From an uncultured Tropicimonas sp. (lineage in GTDB: Bacteria > Pseudomonadota > Alphaproteobacteria > Rhodobacterales > Rhodobacteraceae): a DNA stretch of 64,000 nt. Of this stretch, positions 17,240 to 26,143 are shown in pieces. Location: contig CANLZY010000013.1 of assembly GCA_947495685.1 (NCBI GenBank), positions 86,663 to 150,662 on the forward strand. The letters run 5' to 3'. A model generated the notes under the pieces. The model ran no database searches, had not been told where the DNA came from, and saw only the letters and a program-made list of their open reading frames with translations. The position numbers and the translations under genes are program-made. The stretch's first letter is position 1. Each line of letters starts with the position of its first letter.

Positions 17240-17580
17240 GCAGCGTTTGACTCGGTTTCCATGGCGATGTCCGCCGACGGATGAATGACAAAAACGGAAT
17301 CCATCCGCGTCAGGCGAAAGACCTTGGAGACCTTCGGGGACAGCCCCGCAAGTTCCAGCGACCGTCCCTTGCCAATGAATTTCATGGCCGCGACAACGGC
17401 CCCAAGGCCGGAGGAGTCGAGGAAATCGACCTGTTCGAGGTCAAGGATGATCCGCGCCGGGGATGTGCCGCACAATTCCCGCATTCGATCCTTGAACTGG
17501 ATTGCGCAGGCTGCATCGATGCGTTCCGCCAGCACATTGATCCTGAGGATGTCACCTCTCTGCTCGACTAAAAACTCCAT
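17236..17580 (-). CDS. STAS-domain anti-sigma factor antagonist
   Basis: 114 aa SpoIIAA/RsbV-like protein. The phosphorylatable serine lies in VDFLDSSGLGAVV (Ser56 or Ser57), followed by LELAGLSPKVSKVFRLT. Unphosphorylated antagonist sequesters the RsbW-like kinase encoded by the overlapping downstream gene. The ATG at 17580 starts at the usual family N-terminus (MEFLVEQRGDILRI). The promoter must lie in the 91 bases shared with the divergent thiolase gene. Confidence 0.88.
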   Translation of the reverse strand: MEFLVEQRGDILRINVLAERIDAACAIQFKDRMRELCGTSPARIILDLEQVDFLDSSGLGAVVAAMKFIGKGRSLELAGLSPKVSKVFRLTRMDSVFVIHPSADIAMETESNAA

Positions 17581-17671
17581 GGGGCGACTCCGATTGCGTG
17601 CATGACAGAACCAAGGCTGGACGAAAAAGCTTACGATTCTGTATGCGTGTGCAGGATACAGGGAGAAGCGC

Positions 17672-18832
17672 ATGAACGATGTGATAATTGCGGGAGCGGC
17701 TCGCACACCGATGGGCGGGTTCCAGGGCGTTTTTTCGCCCCTGAGCGCACCGGATCTTGGTGGCGTGGCGATGAAGGCGGCGTTGCGGCAGTCTGGCATG
17801 ACGGGTGTTGACGAAGTCCTGATGGGATGTGTCCTTCCGGCGGGACAGGGCCAGGCGCCCGCGCGACAGGCGGCCTTTGCGGCCGGGCTGGGCGACGAGG
17901 TGCCGGCGACCACGCTGAACAAGATGTGCGGCTCGGGCATGAAGGCGGCGATGATCGCGTTCGACCAGATCGCGCTCAGGCAGGCGGAGTCGGTGATCGC
18001 TGGCGGCATGGAGAGCATGACGAACGCGCCCTATCTTCTGCCCAAGATGCGCGGCGGCGCCCGGATCGGCCACGGAAGCGTGCAGGATTCGATGTTCCTC
18101 GACGGGTTGGAAGACGCCTATGACAAGGGCCGGTTGATGGGCACCTTTGCCGAGGATTGCGCCGAAACGTTCCAGTTTACCCGCGAGGCGCAGGACGAGT
18201 ACGCCCTTGGCTCGTTGTCGAATGCGTTGGCGGCGCAGGCCACCGGGGCCTTTGAGGGCGAAATCGCGCAGGTTCTGATTGCGGGCCGCAAGGGCGACGT
18301 GACGATTGGCGAAGACGAACAGCCCGGCAACGCCCGCCCCGACAAGATCCCGCTGCTGAAGCCGGCGTTCCGCAAGGACGGCACGGTGACGGCGGCAAAT
18401 GCCTCTTCGATCTCGGATGGGGCGGCGGCCCTGGTGCTGGCCTCGGCGGACTCGGGGCTGCCGGTACGCGCCCGCATTCTCGGGCACGCCAGCCACGCGC
18501 AGGCGCCCGGCTGGTTCACCACGGCCCCGGTGCCCGCCGCGCAGAAGCTGTTGGCCAGGATCGGCTGGACTGTCGAGGACGTGGATCTTTGGGAGGTCAA
18601 CGAGGCCTTTGCCGTGGTCCCGATGGCCTTCATGCGCGAACTGAACATCCCGCGCGAAAAGATGAACGTGAACGGCGGCGCCTGTGCGCTTGGCCATCCG
18701 ATCGGGGCATCGGGCGCGCGGATCATGGTGACGTTGCTGAACGCCCTGGAAAAGCGTGGGTTGAACCGCGGCGTGGCCGCGATCTGCATCGGTGGCGGTG
18801 AGGGAACAGCCATTGCGATGGAGCGGCCATGA
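17672..18832 (+). CDS. acetyl-CoA C-acyltransferase (thiolase)
   Basis: 386 aa biosynthetic-type thiolase, condensing two acetyl-CoA to acetoacetyl-CoA or cleaving 3-ketoacyl-CoA. The acyl-enzyme cysteine is in LNKMCGSGMK (Cys86), the catalytic His in GHPIGASGAR and the second Cys in CIGGGEG. It heads a run of four overlapping genes (thiolase, fRMsr, GFA, RluA-type). There is no phaB or phasin nearby, so use in polyhydroxybutyrate synthesis, the ethylmalonyl-CoA pathway or degradation cannot be separated. A short inverted repeat, CTGTAT (17639-17644) with ATACAG (17656-17661), precedes the start codon and could be an operator. Confidence 0.93.
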   Translation: MNDVIIAGAARTPMGGFQGVFSPLSAPDLGGVAMKAALRQSGMTGVDEVLMGCVLPAGQGQAPARQAAFAAGLGDEVPATTLNKMCGSGMKAAMIAFDQIALRQAESVIAGGMESMTNAPYLLPKMRGGARIGHGSVQDSMFLDGLEDAYDKGRLMGTFAEDCAETFQFTREAQDEYALGSLSNALAAQATGAFEGEIAQVLIAGRKGDVTIGEDEQPGNARPDKIPLLKPAFRKDGTVTAANASSISDGAAALVLASADSGLPVRARILGHASHAQAPGWFTTAPVPAAQKLLARIGWTVEDVDLWEVNEAFAVVPMAFMRELNIPREKMNVNGGACALGHPIGASGARIMVTLLNALEKRGLNRGVAAICIGGGEGTAIAMERP

Positions 18833-19284
18833 TGCGGATCGATTACGCGGAACTGGAAAAGATCGTGCTGTCGCTGACCGACGGAGAGGACGACCCGGTG
18901 GCGTTGATGGCGACCCTGGCCTGCGAGCTGCATCATTCGGATGACCGGTTCGACTGGACAGGATTCTACCGGGTCACCGCGCCGGAGATGCTCAAGATCG
19001 GACCCTATCAGGGGGGGCACGGATGTCTTGTGATCCCGTTCAGCCACGGGGTTTGCGGCGCGGCGGCGCGTACGGGCGAGGCCCAGTTGGTGGAAGATGT
19101 CGATGCCTTTCCCGGTCACATCGCCTGTGCCAGCTCCACCCGGTCCGAGATCGTTCTGCCGGTTCGGGATGCCAGCGGGGCGTTGATCGCGGTGCTGGAT
19201 ATCGACAGCAATCAACCAGCGGCGTTTGATGCCACCGATGCTGCCGGTCTGGCGGGGATCCTGGAACAGGTGTTCGCGAAATGA
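18829..19284 (+). CDS. msrC: free methionine-(R)-sulfoxide reductase (GAF type)
   Basis: 151 aa GAF-domain enzyme that reduces free Met-R-sulfoxide with thioredoxin. The family signatures are WTGFYRV, IGPYQGGHGCLVIPFSHGVCG and HIACASSTRSEIVLPV. The three cysteines have the same spacing (10 and 24 residues) as Cys84, Cys94 and Cys118 of E. coli fRMsr, so activity is expected. The start overlaps the thiolase stop by four bases (an alternative ATG is at 18832), and the stop overlaps the next gene. Confidence 0.92.
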   Translation: MMRIDYAELEKIVLSLTDGEDDPVALMATLACELHHSDDRFDWTGFYRVTAPEMLKIGPYQGGHGCLVIPFSHGVCGAAARTGEAQLVEDVDAFPGHIACASSTRSEIVLPVRDASGALIAVLDIDSNQPAAFDATDAAGLAGILEQVFAK

Positions 19285-19664
19285 CGGAGCAGGCCCGCAG
19301 CGGGCGATGCCTGTGTGGTGACATCACCTACACCCTGTCTGGCCCCCTGCATCGGCCGTCGGTGTGCCACTGCGGCCAGTGTCGACGGCAGTCCGGCCAT
19401 GTCTGGGCGTCGGCGCAGGCCCCCCGGGACAATGTTGCGATCACCGGGTCAGTGCAGTGGTTTGCCGCCAGCGCCACGGCGCAGCGCGGTTTTTGCCGCC
19501 GTTGCGGATCCTTTCTGTTCTGGCAGCATGGCAACGAGGACACGATCTCGGTGTCACTCGGCTCGCTGGATGGCCCAACCGGGCTGTCGCTGGAAAAGCA
19601 CATCTTTGTCGCCGACAAGGGCGACTACTACGATATCGGTGACGGGGTGCCGCAAACATCGTGA
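19281..19664 (+). CDS. GFA/CENP-V family zinc protein
   Basis: 127 aa of the glutathione-dependent formaldehyde-activating (GFA) fold. The zinc cysteines are in GRCLCGDITY, SVCHCGQCRRQSG and GFCRRCGSFLFW. Authentic Gfa speeds S-hydroxymethyl-glutathione formation, but most short family members have no proven reaction. It overlaps both neighbours by four bases (ATGA), so it is part of the thiolase to RluA-type transcription unit. Confidence 0.85.
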   Translation: MTEQARSGRCLCGDITYTLSGPLHRPSVCHCGQCRRQSGHVWASAQAPRDNVAITGSVQWFAASATAQRGFCRRCGSFLFWQHGNEDTISVSLGSLDGPTGLSLEKHIFVADKGDYYDIGDGVPQTS

Positions 19665-20308
19665 GCGATGCCTATGATCCCCCGACCAATCCGCCGGTGA
19701 TCCTGCATCGGGACGACCACCTGCTGATCGCGGACAAGCCGGCCGGGCTGTTGTCGGTGCCCGGCAAGGGGGCGCATCTGGCTGATTGCCTGCTGTCGCG
19801 TCTGGAGGCGGCCTGTCCGGGAGTGTTGCTGGTGCACAGGCTCGACCGGGATACGTCCGGCGTCATGGTGTTTGCGATGTCGAGACTGGCACAGCGCCAT
19901 CTTGGATTGCAGTTCGAACGGCGCCACACCGCCAAGACCTATGTTGCCCGCGTTGCCGGGCATCCGGATGCAGAGGCCGGATACATCGACCTGCCATTGG
20001 GTGCGGACTGGCCCAACCGGCCCCGTCAGATGGTGGATTTCGAGCACGGGCGGGCGGCGCAGACGGCCTGGCGGGTTCTGGCGCGGGAAGAAAACGCGAC
20101 CCGTGTCGAACTGACGCCGAGAACCGGCCGCAGCCATCAACTGCGGGTGCACATGGCCGAGATCGGGCATCCGATCCTGGGCGATCCAATCTATGCCGGC
20201 TGCGCATCGCAGGCTGCGCCACGGCTGATGTTGCATGCCGCGTGCCTGATGGTCCGGAATCCGGATGGTGGCGCGCCAACGACGTTCGAAGCCCGTTGCC
20301 CGTTCTGA
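19661..20308 (+). CDS. RluA-family pseudouridine synthase
   Basis: 215 aa. The catalytic motif is HRLDRDTSGVMVFA (Asp62); other family segments are DDHLLIADKPAGLLSVPG, KTYVARV and LTPRTGRSHQLRVHMAEIGHPILGD. It isomerises uridine in rRNA or tRNA. It lacks the S4 domain of RluC/RluD and is closest in layout to the short RluA or TruC types; the exact site is not predictable. Last gene of the four-gene overlapping unit, convergent with the aldehyde dehydrogenase. Confidence 0.9.
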   Translation: MSDAYDPPTNPPVILHRDDHLLIADKPAGLLSVPGKGAHLADCLLSRLEAACPGVLLVHRLDRDTSGVMVFAMSRLAQRHLGLQFERRHTAKTYVARVAGHPDAEAGYIDLPLGADWPNRPRQMVDFEHGRAAQTAWRVLAREENATRVELTPRTGRSHQLRVHMAEIGHPILGDPIYAGCASQAAPRLMLHAACLMVRNPDGGAPTTFEARCPF

Positions 20309-20418
20309 ACTCGGGGAAAGATACCATCAGGTGGGGGCTGGCTGCTTCGATGGCGCACTACAGACGCTTCTCCGCGAGAGCCCTTCCCAAGGGGACGCCG
20401 GGGCCGGGCGTGCCCGGG

Positions 20419-21858
20419 TCAGTCGTCCGGATAGCCGCTGACGGCCTTTACCTCCAGGAAATCCTCCAGCCCCCATTCGCCGCCTTCGCGACCATTGCCA
20501 GACTGCTTTACACCGCCGAACGGAGACCCCCGGCCACGGCCCTGGCCGTTCATCTCGACCATGCCGGCGCGTAACTGGCGGGCCATGCGTTTCAGCCGGG
20601 CCGGGTCCTGGGTCTGGGCATAGTTGGTCAGGCCATAGACGGTGTCATTGGCAATGCGCACGGCGTCTTCTTCGGTGTCGAAGGGGATGATGGACAGGAT
20701 CGGGCCAAAGATCTCTTCGCGGGCGATCGTCATGTCGGGGCTGACATCGGCAAAGACGGTCGGCCGGGTGAAATAGCCACGATTGAGCCCCTCGGGCCGG
20801 CCGGTGCCACCGGCGACCAGGCGGGCGCCTTCGTCGATACCTTTCTGGATCAGGCCCTGGACCTTGTCCCACTGCATCTGGCTGACGAGCGGCCCGATGT
20901 GACGGCCCGAGTCGTGGGCCGGAGCGACCTTGATGTTTTCGGCAGCCTCGCGGGCGGCCTCCACCGTCTGGTCATAGACCGAGCGTTCGACCAGCATCCG
21001 GGTTGGCGCGTTGCAGGACTGACCGGTATTCTGCATGCAATGGGCGACGCCGCGCCTGACCGCCTTGGGGTCGGCATCGGCAAAGATCAGGTTTGCGCCC
21101 TTGCCGCCAAGTTCAAGGCTGACGCGTTTCAACGTGTCGGCGGCGGCCTTGGAAATGGCAATGCCGGCGCGGGTCGAGCCGGTGAAGCTGACCATATCGA
21201 CGCCCGGATGGGCCGACAGCTGGCTGCCCACCCCCACGCCGTCACCATTGACCATGTTGTAGACACCTGCCGGAAGGCCGGCCTCGTGCAGGATCTCGCT
21301 GAACAGGACCGAGGACAGCGGCGCGATTTCCGACGGTTTCAGCACCATCGTGCAGCCGGTCAGAAGGGCCGGAATGACCTTGAGCGTGACCTGGTTCATC
21401 GGCCAGTTCCACGGCGTGATCATCGCCACGGTGCCGATTGGCTCCATGAGGATCCGGTCGTTCGGCGCGTGCGGGCCCAGGGGGCGGATGAATTTGAACT
21501 CGCGCGCCGCAGTCAGGAAGTTCTCGATGTGCCAATTGCCGGACGGGACCTGGCTGTTGCGGGACATGTCGATGGGCGCGCCCATTTCGAGGCTCATCGC
21601 TTGCGCCATTTCCTCGGCGTGGGACTCGTAGACCTCGAGGATCTTCTCGACGTGGGCGATCCGCTCGGCCGGGTCTGTCCGGGACCAGGCCGGGAAAGCG
21701 GCGTTGGCCGCGGCCACGGCGGCATCTGTATCTGCCTGACCTCCAAGCGAGATGACCGCCACCGCTTCCTCGGTCGACGGATCGATCACGGAGAAATCAT
21801 TCGGGGTGGCCGGGTCGACCCAGCCGCCGTTGATGTAGAACTGACGCTTCTCGATCAT
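20419..21858 (-). CDS. NAD(P)-dependent aldehyde dehydrogenase
   Basis: 479 aa, complete ALDH. Catalytic Glu249 is in VSLELGGKGAN and Cys282 in NTGQSCNAPTRM; cofactor segments ITPWNWPMNQ and FTGSTRAG are present. It oxidises an aldehyde to the acid with NAD(P)+. The C-terminal VEMNGQGRGRGSPFGGVKQSG is typical of general ALDHs, so the substrate is open. The ATG at 21858 is preferred over an upstream ATG because it matches the family start (MIEKRQFYINGGW). A 6-bp inverted repeat, GTCGCA (21873-21878) with TGCGAC (21884-21889), lies just upstream and may be an operator. Confidence 0.93.
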   Translation of the reverse strand: MIEKRQFYINGGWVDPATPNDFSVIDPSTEEAVAVISLGGQADTDAAVAAANAAFPAWSRTDPAERIAHVEKILEVYESHAEEMAQAMSLEMGAPIDMSRNSQVPSGNWHIENFLTAAREFKFIRPLGPHAPNDRILMEPIGTVAMITPWNWPMNQVTLKVIPALLTGCTMVLKPSEIAPLSSVLFSEILHEAGLPAGVYNMVNGDGVGVGSQLSAHPGVDMVSFTGSTRAGIAISKAAADTLKRVSLELGGKGANLIFADADPKAVRRGVAHCMQNTGQSCNAPTRMLVERSVYDQTVEAAREAAENIKVAPAHDSGRHIGPLVSQMQWDKVQGLIQKGIDEGARLVAGGTGRPEGLNRGYFTRPTVFADVSPDMTIAREEIFGPILSIIPFDTEEDAVRIANDTVYGLTNYAQTQDPARLKRMARQLRAGMVEMNGQGRGRGSPFGGVKQSGNGREGGEWGLEDFLEVKAVSGYPDD

Positions 21859-22021
21859 GGTGTGTCCTTGTCGTCGCAGTGTTTGCGACACACTGTCACC
21901 GCAAGAGAGCAGTCGCAAGATGGGGCTTCACATCCTAAGTCCGAAATATATCTAACGGCATGGGGAGAAGCCACAAAGCCACTCGTCACGCTTTCATCAC
22001 TCGCATTAAAGGAGTCCGACA

Positions 22022-22678
22022 ATGGGCCTGCGTATCAACGACACCGTGCCTGATCTGAAGCTTGAAACCAGCCAGGGCGAAATTGCCTCGTTCCACGACT
22101 GGATTGGCGACAGCTGGGCGATTCTGTTTTCGCATCCAAAAGATTTCACGCCCGTCTGCACCACCGAATTTGGGGCCGTGGCACAGCTGGCCGACGAATG
22201 GGCCAAGCGCAATACCAAGGTGATCGGCCTGTCGGTCGATGGTGTGGAAGAGCACAAGCAGTGGATTGCCGATATCGAGAAATACGCCGACGCCGGCGTG
22301 TCCTTCCCGATCATTGCCGATGAGGACCTGGAGATTTCCAAGGCGCTCGACATGCTGCCCGCCGAGGCCTACCTCCCCGACGGTCGTACAGCCAATGACA
22401 GCGCTTCGGTGCGGGTTGTCTTCATCATCGGCCCGGACAAGCAGTTGAAGCTGTCGATGACCTATCCGATGTCGGTGGGCCGGAACTTTGCCGAAGTGCT
22501 GCGGGCGCTGGATGCGCTCCAGGCGACGGCGGGGGTTCCGATTGCCACGCCGGCGAACTGGACCATGGGGCAGGACGTGATCATCGGGCTGGGCCTGGAC
22601 GATGCCGCCGCCAAGGCAAAGTTTGGCGAATTCGATGCGGTTCTGCCCTATCTGCGCAAGATCAAGTCGCCTGTCTGA
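22022..22678 (+). CDS. 1-Cys peroxiredoxin (Prx6 type)
   Basis: 218 aa. The peroxidatic cysteine is Cys46 in HPKDFTPVCTTEF. The long C-terminal domain (PANWTMGQDVI, FDAVLPYLRKI) marks the Prx6 subfamily, which reduces peroxides with a single peroxidatic Cys and an external thiol. No resolving Cys is seen. RBS aaggag lies 5-7 bases before the ATG. Monocistronic, ended by the strong terminator at 22781-22815. Confidence 0.93.
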   Translation: MGLRINDTVPDLKLETSQGEIASFHDWIGDSWAILFSHPKDFTPVCTTEFGAVAQLADEWAKRNTKVIGLSVDGVEEHKQWIADIEKYADAGVSFPIIADEDLEISKALDMLPAEAYLPDGRTANDSASVRVVFIIGPDKQLKLSMTYPMSVGRNFAEVLRALDALQATAGVPIATPANWTMGQDVIIGLGLDDAAAKAKFGEFDAVLPYLRKIKSPV

Positions 22679-22780
22679 GCCGATCAATCGGCTGCAAGGC
22701 ATTGGCCCGTCATTGCAGGACGCCCCCGTCTGGTGGGACAATCCAGATGCCGGGCCAGGCTACCGACGAATCTGAGGAAG

Positions 22781-22815
22781 GTGGCCGTGATCTTGCCGAT
22801 CACGGCCACTTTTTT
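22781..22815 (+). terminator. Rho-independent terminator after peroxiredoxin
   Basis: GTGGCCGTGATC (22781-22792) pairs perfectly with GATCACGGCCAC (22798-22809) across TTGCC and is followed by six T. Confidence 0.92.
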
Positions 22816-22826
22816 CTCCGGGCGCG

Positions 22827-23081
22827 ATGTCGAACCAGTATCCGGTTGAGGCGCAGATATGCTCAACGCCGGTCAGGATCACCGTGACCACCGGCACGCA
22901 TCGGTTGGACCGGGCCGAATGGTTGTTGGACGGCGAGGCAGGCGGGGTGTTTCACGCCGGCTTGCCAGCGGACCTGATCGAAGACAACCGGCGGGTCGAG
23001 CGGATCACGCCAATGTCCCGCGCCGTTTTCGACACCCTTTCCCGAGCAGGCCCCCTGATCTGCAAGACCGTGCATTGTTGA
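22827..23081 (+). CDS. hypothetical small protein
   Basis: 84 aa, no recognised family. It begins 11 bases after the peroxiredoxin terminator, so it would need its own promoter, and no good RBS is visible. GC-rich third codon positions and a plausible amino-acid mix (for example RAEWLLDGEAGGVFHAGLP) favour coding; two overlapping ORFs of similar size reduce certainty. Confidence 0.35.
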   Translation: MSNQYPVEAQICSTPVRITVTTGTHRLDRAEWLLDGEAGGVFHAGLPADLIEDNRRVERITPMSRAVFDTLSRAGPLICKTVHC

Positions 23082-23112
23082 GCCGGGTCATCGACATGCT
23101 GCCCGTTGATCG

Positions 23113-23147
23113 TCCGGAACGGGCACCTCCAACGTGTCCGTTCCGGA
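23113..23147 (-). terminator. hairpin downstream of the SH3-repeat gene
   Basis: TCCGGAACGG (23113-23122) and CCGTTCCGGA (23138-23147) form a perfect 10-bp stem 17 bases beyond the stop of the minus-strand gene. There is no T run, so it may act as a Rho-type end or mRNA-stabilising structure. Confidence 0.45.
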
Positions 23148-23163
23148 GTTTCGCAACAGGTTG

Positions 23164-25755
23164 CTATCTGCGCAGGCCACCCGCTCTGGCACCGCCAGAC
23201 GGCCTGCCACCGGACGGCCTGCTCCGTTGCGGGGTTGCCTTTCTCGGGGCCGATTTCTGCATCGTCCTCTGATTGGCTTTCTGGCGGGACTGGCTATCAC
23301 GGTGCACGTTGGAGGGCGCCCGCTGCTGCGTTTGTGGCCGACTCTGTTGCGTGCGGGCAGGTGTCTTGTTTACCGGCTTGGTCGTAGGCCTGCTCGCATT
23401 TGGGAGGGTCGACGGTCTTGTCGTCGGCAGGTTTCCCGCTGCCGGGCGGTTCGCGCCGGTCGCGGGTTGGGTTGGCCGTGATCCCGCAGGCCGGTTCTTC
23501 AGGGCTCCGGTGGCCGCACCGGCTGCCCCGGCGCGGTCTTGCAGGGCGGACGCCCGGTCCGATCCACGAATGTCGCTGCGCTCGGGTGGGGAAACATTGC
23601 CCCAGCCGTCGCCGTCCCACTTCTGCCATTCATCCCCGGATTTCCGGTAGACGCTGCCATCATTGCCGGCGAGCACGTTCCCCCGACGCCCCGAAACAGC
23701 GAATCCTGTGCCCTTGGTGCTGTCCCATTTCACCCCGCGGCCGGTGTCGGTCGATCCACCGGAGATCTTCCCGGCATTCGGCCCCTTTCGCACGACGGCC
23801 GAGCCCCAGCTTCCGTAGGGCCCACTGCCGCCCTTGGCAACAACGCCAGCCTTGTTCGACGGAGAGCCAGCAGCGATGAAACCACGCTGGACGTCTCCGC
23901 CCCAGGCCTTTGCGCCGCGTGCGTAGTTTCCGTTCGAAGGGTTGTAGACGGACGCCGCAGCAAGGCCACGATAGGGCCCGTAGCCATAGCCGTATCGCCC
24001 AAATGCCCCCCGGGCCGGGTTGTAATAGGCACGCGATCCATAGGTGATCGGGCGCGGGTAATAGACCGGGACGCGGTAGTAGCGGTTGTAGGACCGATAG
24101 CGCCAGCCGGTGCCGTACACCAGAACGCCCCAGGCCAGGAACGACCACCAGTAACCGGGCAGATAGCGATAGTAGACGCGCGTCGGGCTGCTCTCGTAGA
24201 TCCGGACATAGGTCGTGTTGTAGGCCGAGGACGTCGCCGGAATTTCATATATTGCCTCGGGCACACTTTCGGCGATGTCCCACGGGCCTTCGGGTGAAGA
24301 CGACGTGAACCAGACGCCGTCCAGGATCAGGAAATAAGCATCCTCGACCTGGATAACCTGGCTTTCGGTATTGGCGGCAAGTTGCAGGTCGGTCCCCTCG
24401 ATGGGCTCGAAGATCGGGTCGCCGTCGTACAGGACCGTCGGCATCTCCACCATGTCGCGGCTCACCTCGACGACCTCGGGGATGGAGGCGCGCAGCCGCG
24501 CTTCCGCCGCTTCGGATGTATCGGGAATCGACGCGCGCACGGAATAATACGGCACGTCGTCCGGGATGGCGCGGAAGTCCGTCGGCAAATCGTCGGTTGC
24601 AAATGCCCACGGGCCTTCCAGGGAGGCTGCACTGAACCACCGTCCGGACACGAGGAAGTAGAACACGCCCGAGGCCTTGAGGCGGAACACATCCGATTCC
24701 GAGTTCGACAGCCATTCGAGATCCCCTCCGGGCACATCCTCAAAGACGGGCGGGCCCTCGGAAACGATCATTTCGGCCGGACTGTCGGAGTAGAACACCT
24801 CCGGCGCGTCACCGTCGTAGGGCACGCCTGGCACAGCTGCCTTGGCGTCGTCCCAGGAGCCGTCGTCGGGTAGCGCGGACAAGGGCTCGGGAAGCTCGGT
24901 CGTCGCGGTCCAGGGGCCTTCCAAAGCTGGCGCCGCAAGCCAATGTGTCTCGTCTCGCAGGAAAAGCTGGTCTTCGGTTCGGAACAGGTCCCAGTTCGTG
25001 TTGACGACAAATTCCGCCGTCGACGTTCCGCCAACCGGCGCGAACACAGGTTCCCCGTCGGTCATCAGCAGCCGCGCCGGGGCGCTGGCCACGAAAATGG
25101 CTGGTGGATCGAACGCCAGCCCGCTCACGTCGGTCTGCTTTCCGATATCGGCCAGTTTTGCTGCGACCCGTTCCGTCGGGACAAGAATTTCACCGGTCGG
25201 CAAAAGGTCTCCGACATCGACAGACAATGCCGTGACGGCCTCGCGGCCCAATGTGCCGAAATCCATCTGGAAAATCGTCGGGTCGGTCATCGAGACCGCG
25301 TCGGGATCGTCGGTCCGGCGCAGCTTGACGGCGAGGCCAATCACCCCGAACACGGGTTCGGCCTCGGCTGTTCGATAATACTCGGCGGCGATCAACGCCT
25401 TCAGGGTCTCGACGCTGTCCCACTCGGAATACTGCGGTTCGTGCAGGACAATGAAGCCGCTGCCGGACAGTTCAAAGGCACGTGGCCAGCCCAGGTCGCC
25501 TTCAGGTTCAGCCAGCTCCAGGTATTTGCCGCTGGCGAAGCCTTGTTCGCCGTTGAAGTTGACTGCGCACCAGCTTCCCGATTCGTTGCAGTCGGAGAGG
25601 TCGACGCTTGACCCTTCCGGGATGGTTCCGATTGTTCCGTAGGATGTGCCAGGGCCAGACCGGAAGTTCACATTTGCAGTGGTGAACGCAGGCTGTGAAA
25701 ACGCCGTTGTTGCTGTCATCACGACGATCATTCCAGAAGAAACAAGTTTCTGCAC
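23164..25755 (-). CDS. large secreted SH3b-domain protein with internal repeats
   Basis: 863 aa, no known function. The GTG at 25755 follows an aaagga RBS and opens a signal peptide ending near AFSQPA. Residues 20-85 form a bacterial SH3 domain (VNFRSGPGTSYGTIGTIPEGS). Three copies of a module of about 50 residues occur near residues 233-285, 335-385 and 445-495, each with a G-(E/P/D)-P-(V/I)-F, an acidic middle and a W-(F/L)-x6-EGPW ending. A Tyr/Trp-rich stretch (about 525-610, YRYLPGYWWSF) and a Gly-rich zone follow, then a basic Pro/Thr/Arg/Gln-rich tail of about 130 residues, probably disordered. A periplasmic or surface role in binding envelope polymers is inferred. Confidence 0.78.
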   Translation of the reverse strand: MQKLVSSGMIVVMTATTAFSQPAFTTANVNFRSGPGTSYGTIGTIPEGSSVDLSDCNESGSWCAVNFNGEQGFASGKYLELAEPEGDLGWPRAFELSGSGFIVLHEPQYSEWDSVETLKALIAAEYYRTAEAEPVFGVIGLAVKLRRTDDPDAVSMTDPTIFQMDFGTLGREAVTALSVDVGDLLPTGEILVPTERVAAKLADIGKQTDVSGLAFDPPAIFVASAPARLLMTDGEPVFAPVGGTSTAEFVVNTNWDLFRTEDQLFLRDETHWLAAPALEGPWTATTELPEPLSALPDDGSWDDAKAAVPGVPYDGDAPEVFYSDSPAEMIVSEGPPVFEDVPGGDLEWLSNSESDVFRLKASGVFYFLVSGRWFSAASLEGPWAFATDDLPTDFRAIPDDVPYYSVRASIPDTSEAAEARLRASIPEVVEVSRDMVEMPTVLYDGDPIFEPIEGTDLQLAANTESQVIQVEDAYFLILDGVWFTSSSPEGPWDIAESVPEAIYEIPATSSAYNTTYVRIYESSPTRVYYRYLPGYWWSFLAWGVLVYGTGWRYRSYNRYYRVPVYYPRPITYGSRAYYNPARGAFGRYGYGYGPYRGLAAASVYNPSNGNYARGAKAWGGDVQRGFIAAGSPSNKAGVVAKGGSGPYGSWGSAVVRKGPNAGKISGGSTDTGRGVKWDSTKGTGFAVSGRRGNVLAGNDGSVYRKSGDEWQKWDGDGWGNVSPPERSDIRGSDRASALQDRAGAAGAATGALKNRPAGSRPTQPATGANRPAAGNLPTTRPSTLPNASRPTTKPVNKTPARTQQSRPQTQQRAPSNVHRDSQSRQKANQRTMQKSAPRKATPQRSRPSGGRPSGGARAGGLRR

Positions 25756-26143
25756 GACACGTCCTTTCTGTCCTTGGTCAGCCAGCGCAGCGTGCCGAAT
25801 GCCTGTTTCCTGGGCCCATTCCGGGAGCGTCACCGCAACGCGTCCATGGGGGCAATTGCTCGCACTCTACAGAGTCCGAGACGACGATGATCTATTTCTC
25901 AAGCCTTTTGGCCGAAATGCAAGGTTGTGTTCTGGATTGGGCAGCACGAGCCGACGCTCTCGGGCGGCGGCAGGGCGGCCTTTGCCGTCGGGCGACGGCT
26001 TGGTCAGGATAGCGTGGGACGAGACACGATGGGCATGGGGGCGGCTACGTCTTCGATGCCCATCGTGTCTGGTGGCACGGCAGGCGTCAGGCTTTGGACG
26101 GTGTCTAATCAGGCAGGTTTCCCAAGCGACCTTCCTTGGTCGA
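25756..26143. other. 388-base gap between two minus-strand genes
   Basis: It holds the upstream region of the SH3-repeat gene and the large inverted repeat at 26023-26069. No credible gene is seen; short ORFs on both strands lack RBS or family features. Confidence 0.5.
26023..26069. repeat. 14-bp perfect inverted repeat
   Basis: GACACGATGGGCAT (26023-26036) and ATGCCCATCGTGTC (26056-26069) are perfect inverted repeats around 19 bases. It sits 75 bases past the stop of the L,D-transpeptidase gene read on the minus strand. With no T run on either side, it could be a 3' mRNA stabiliser, a Rho-linked terminator or a mobile palindrome. Confidence 0.75.
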
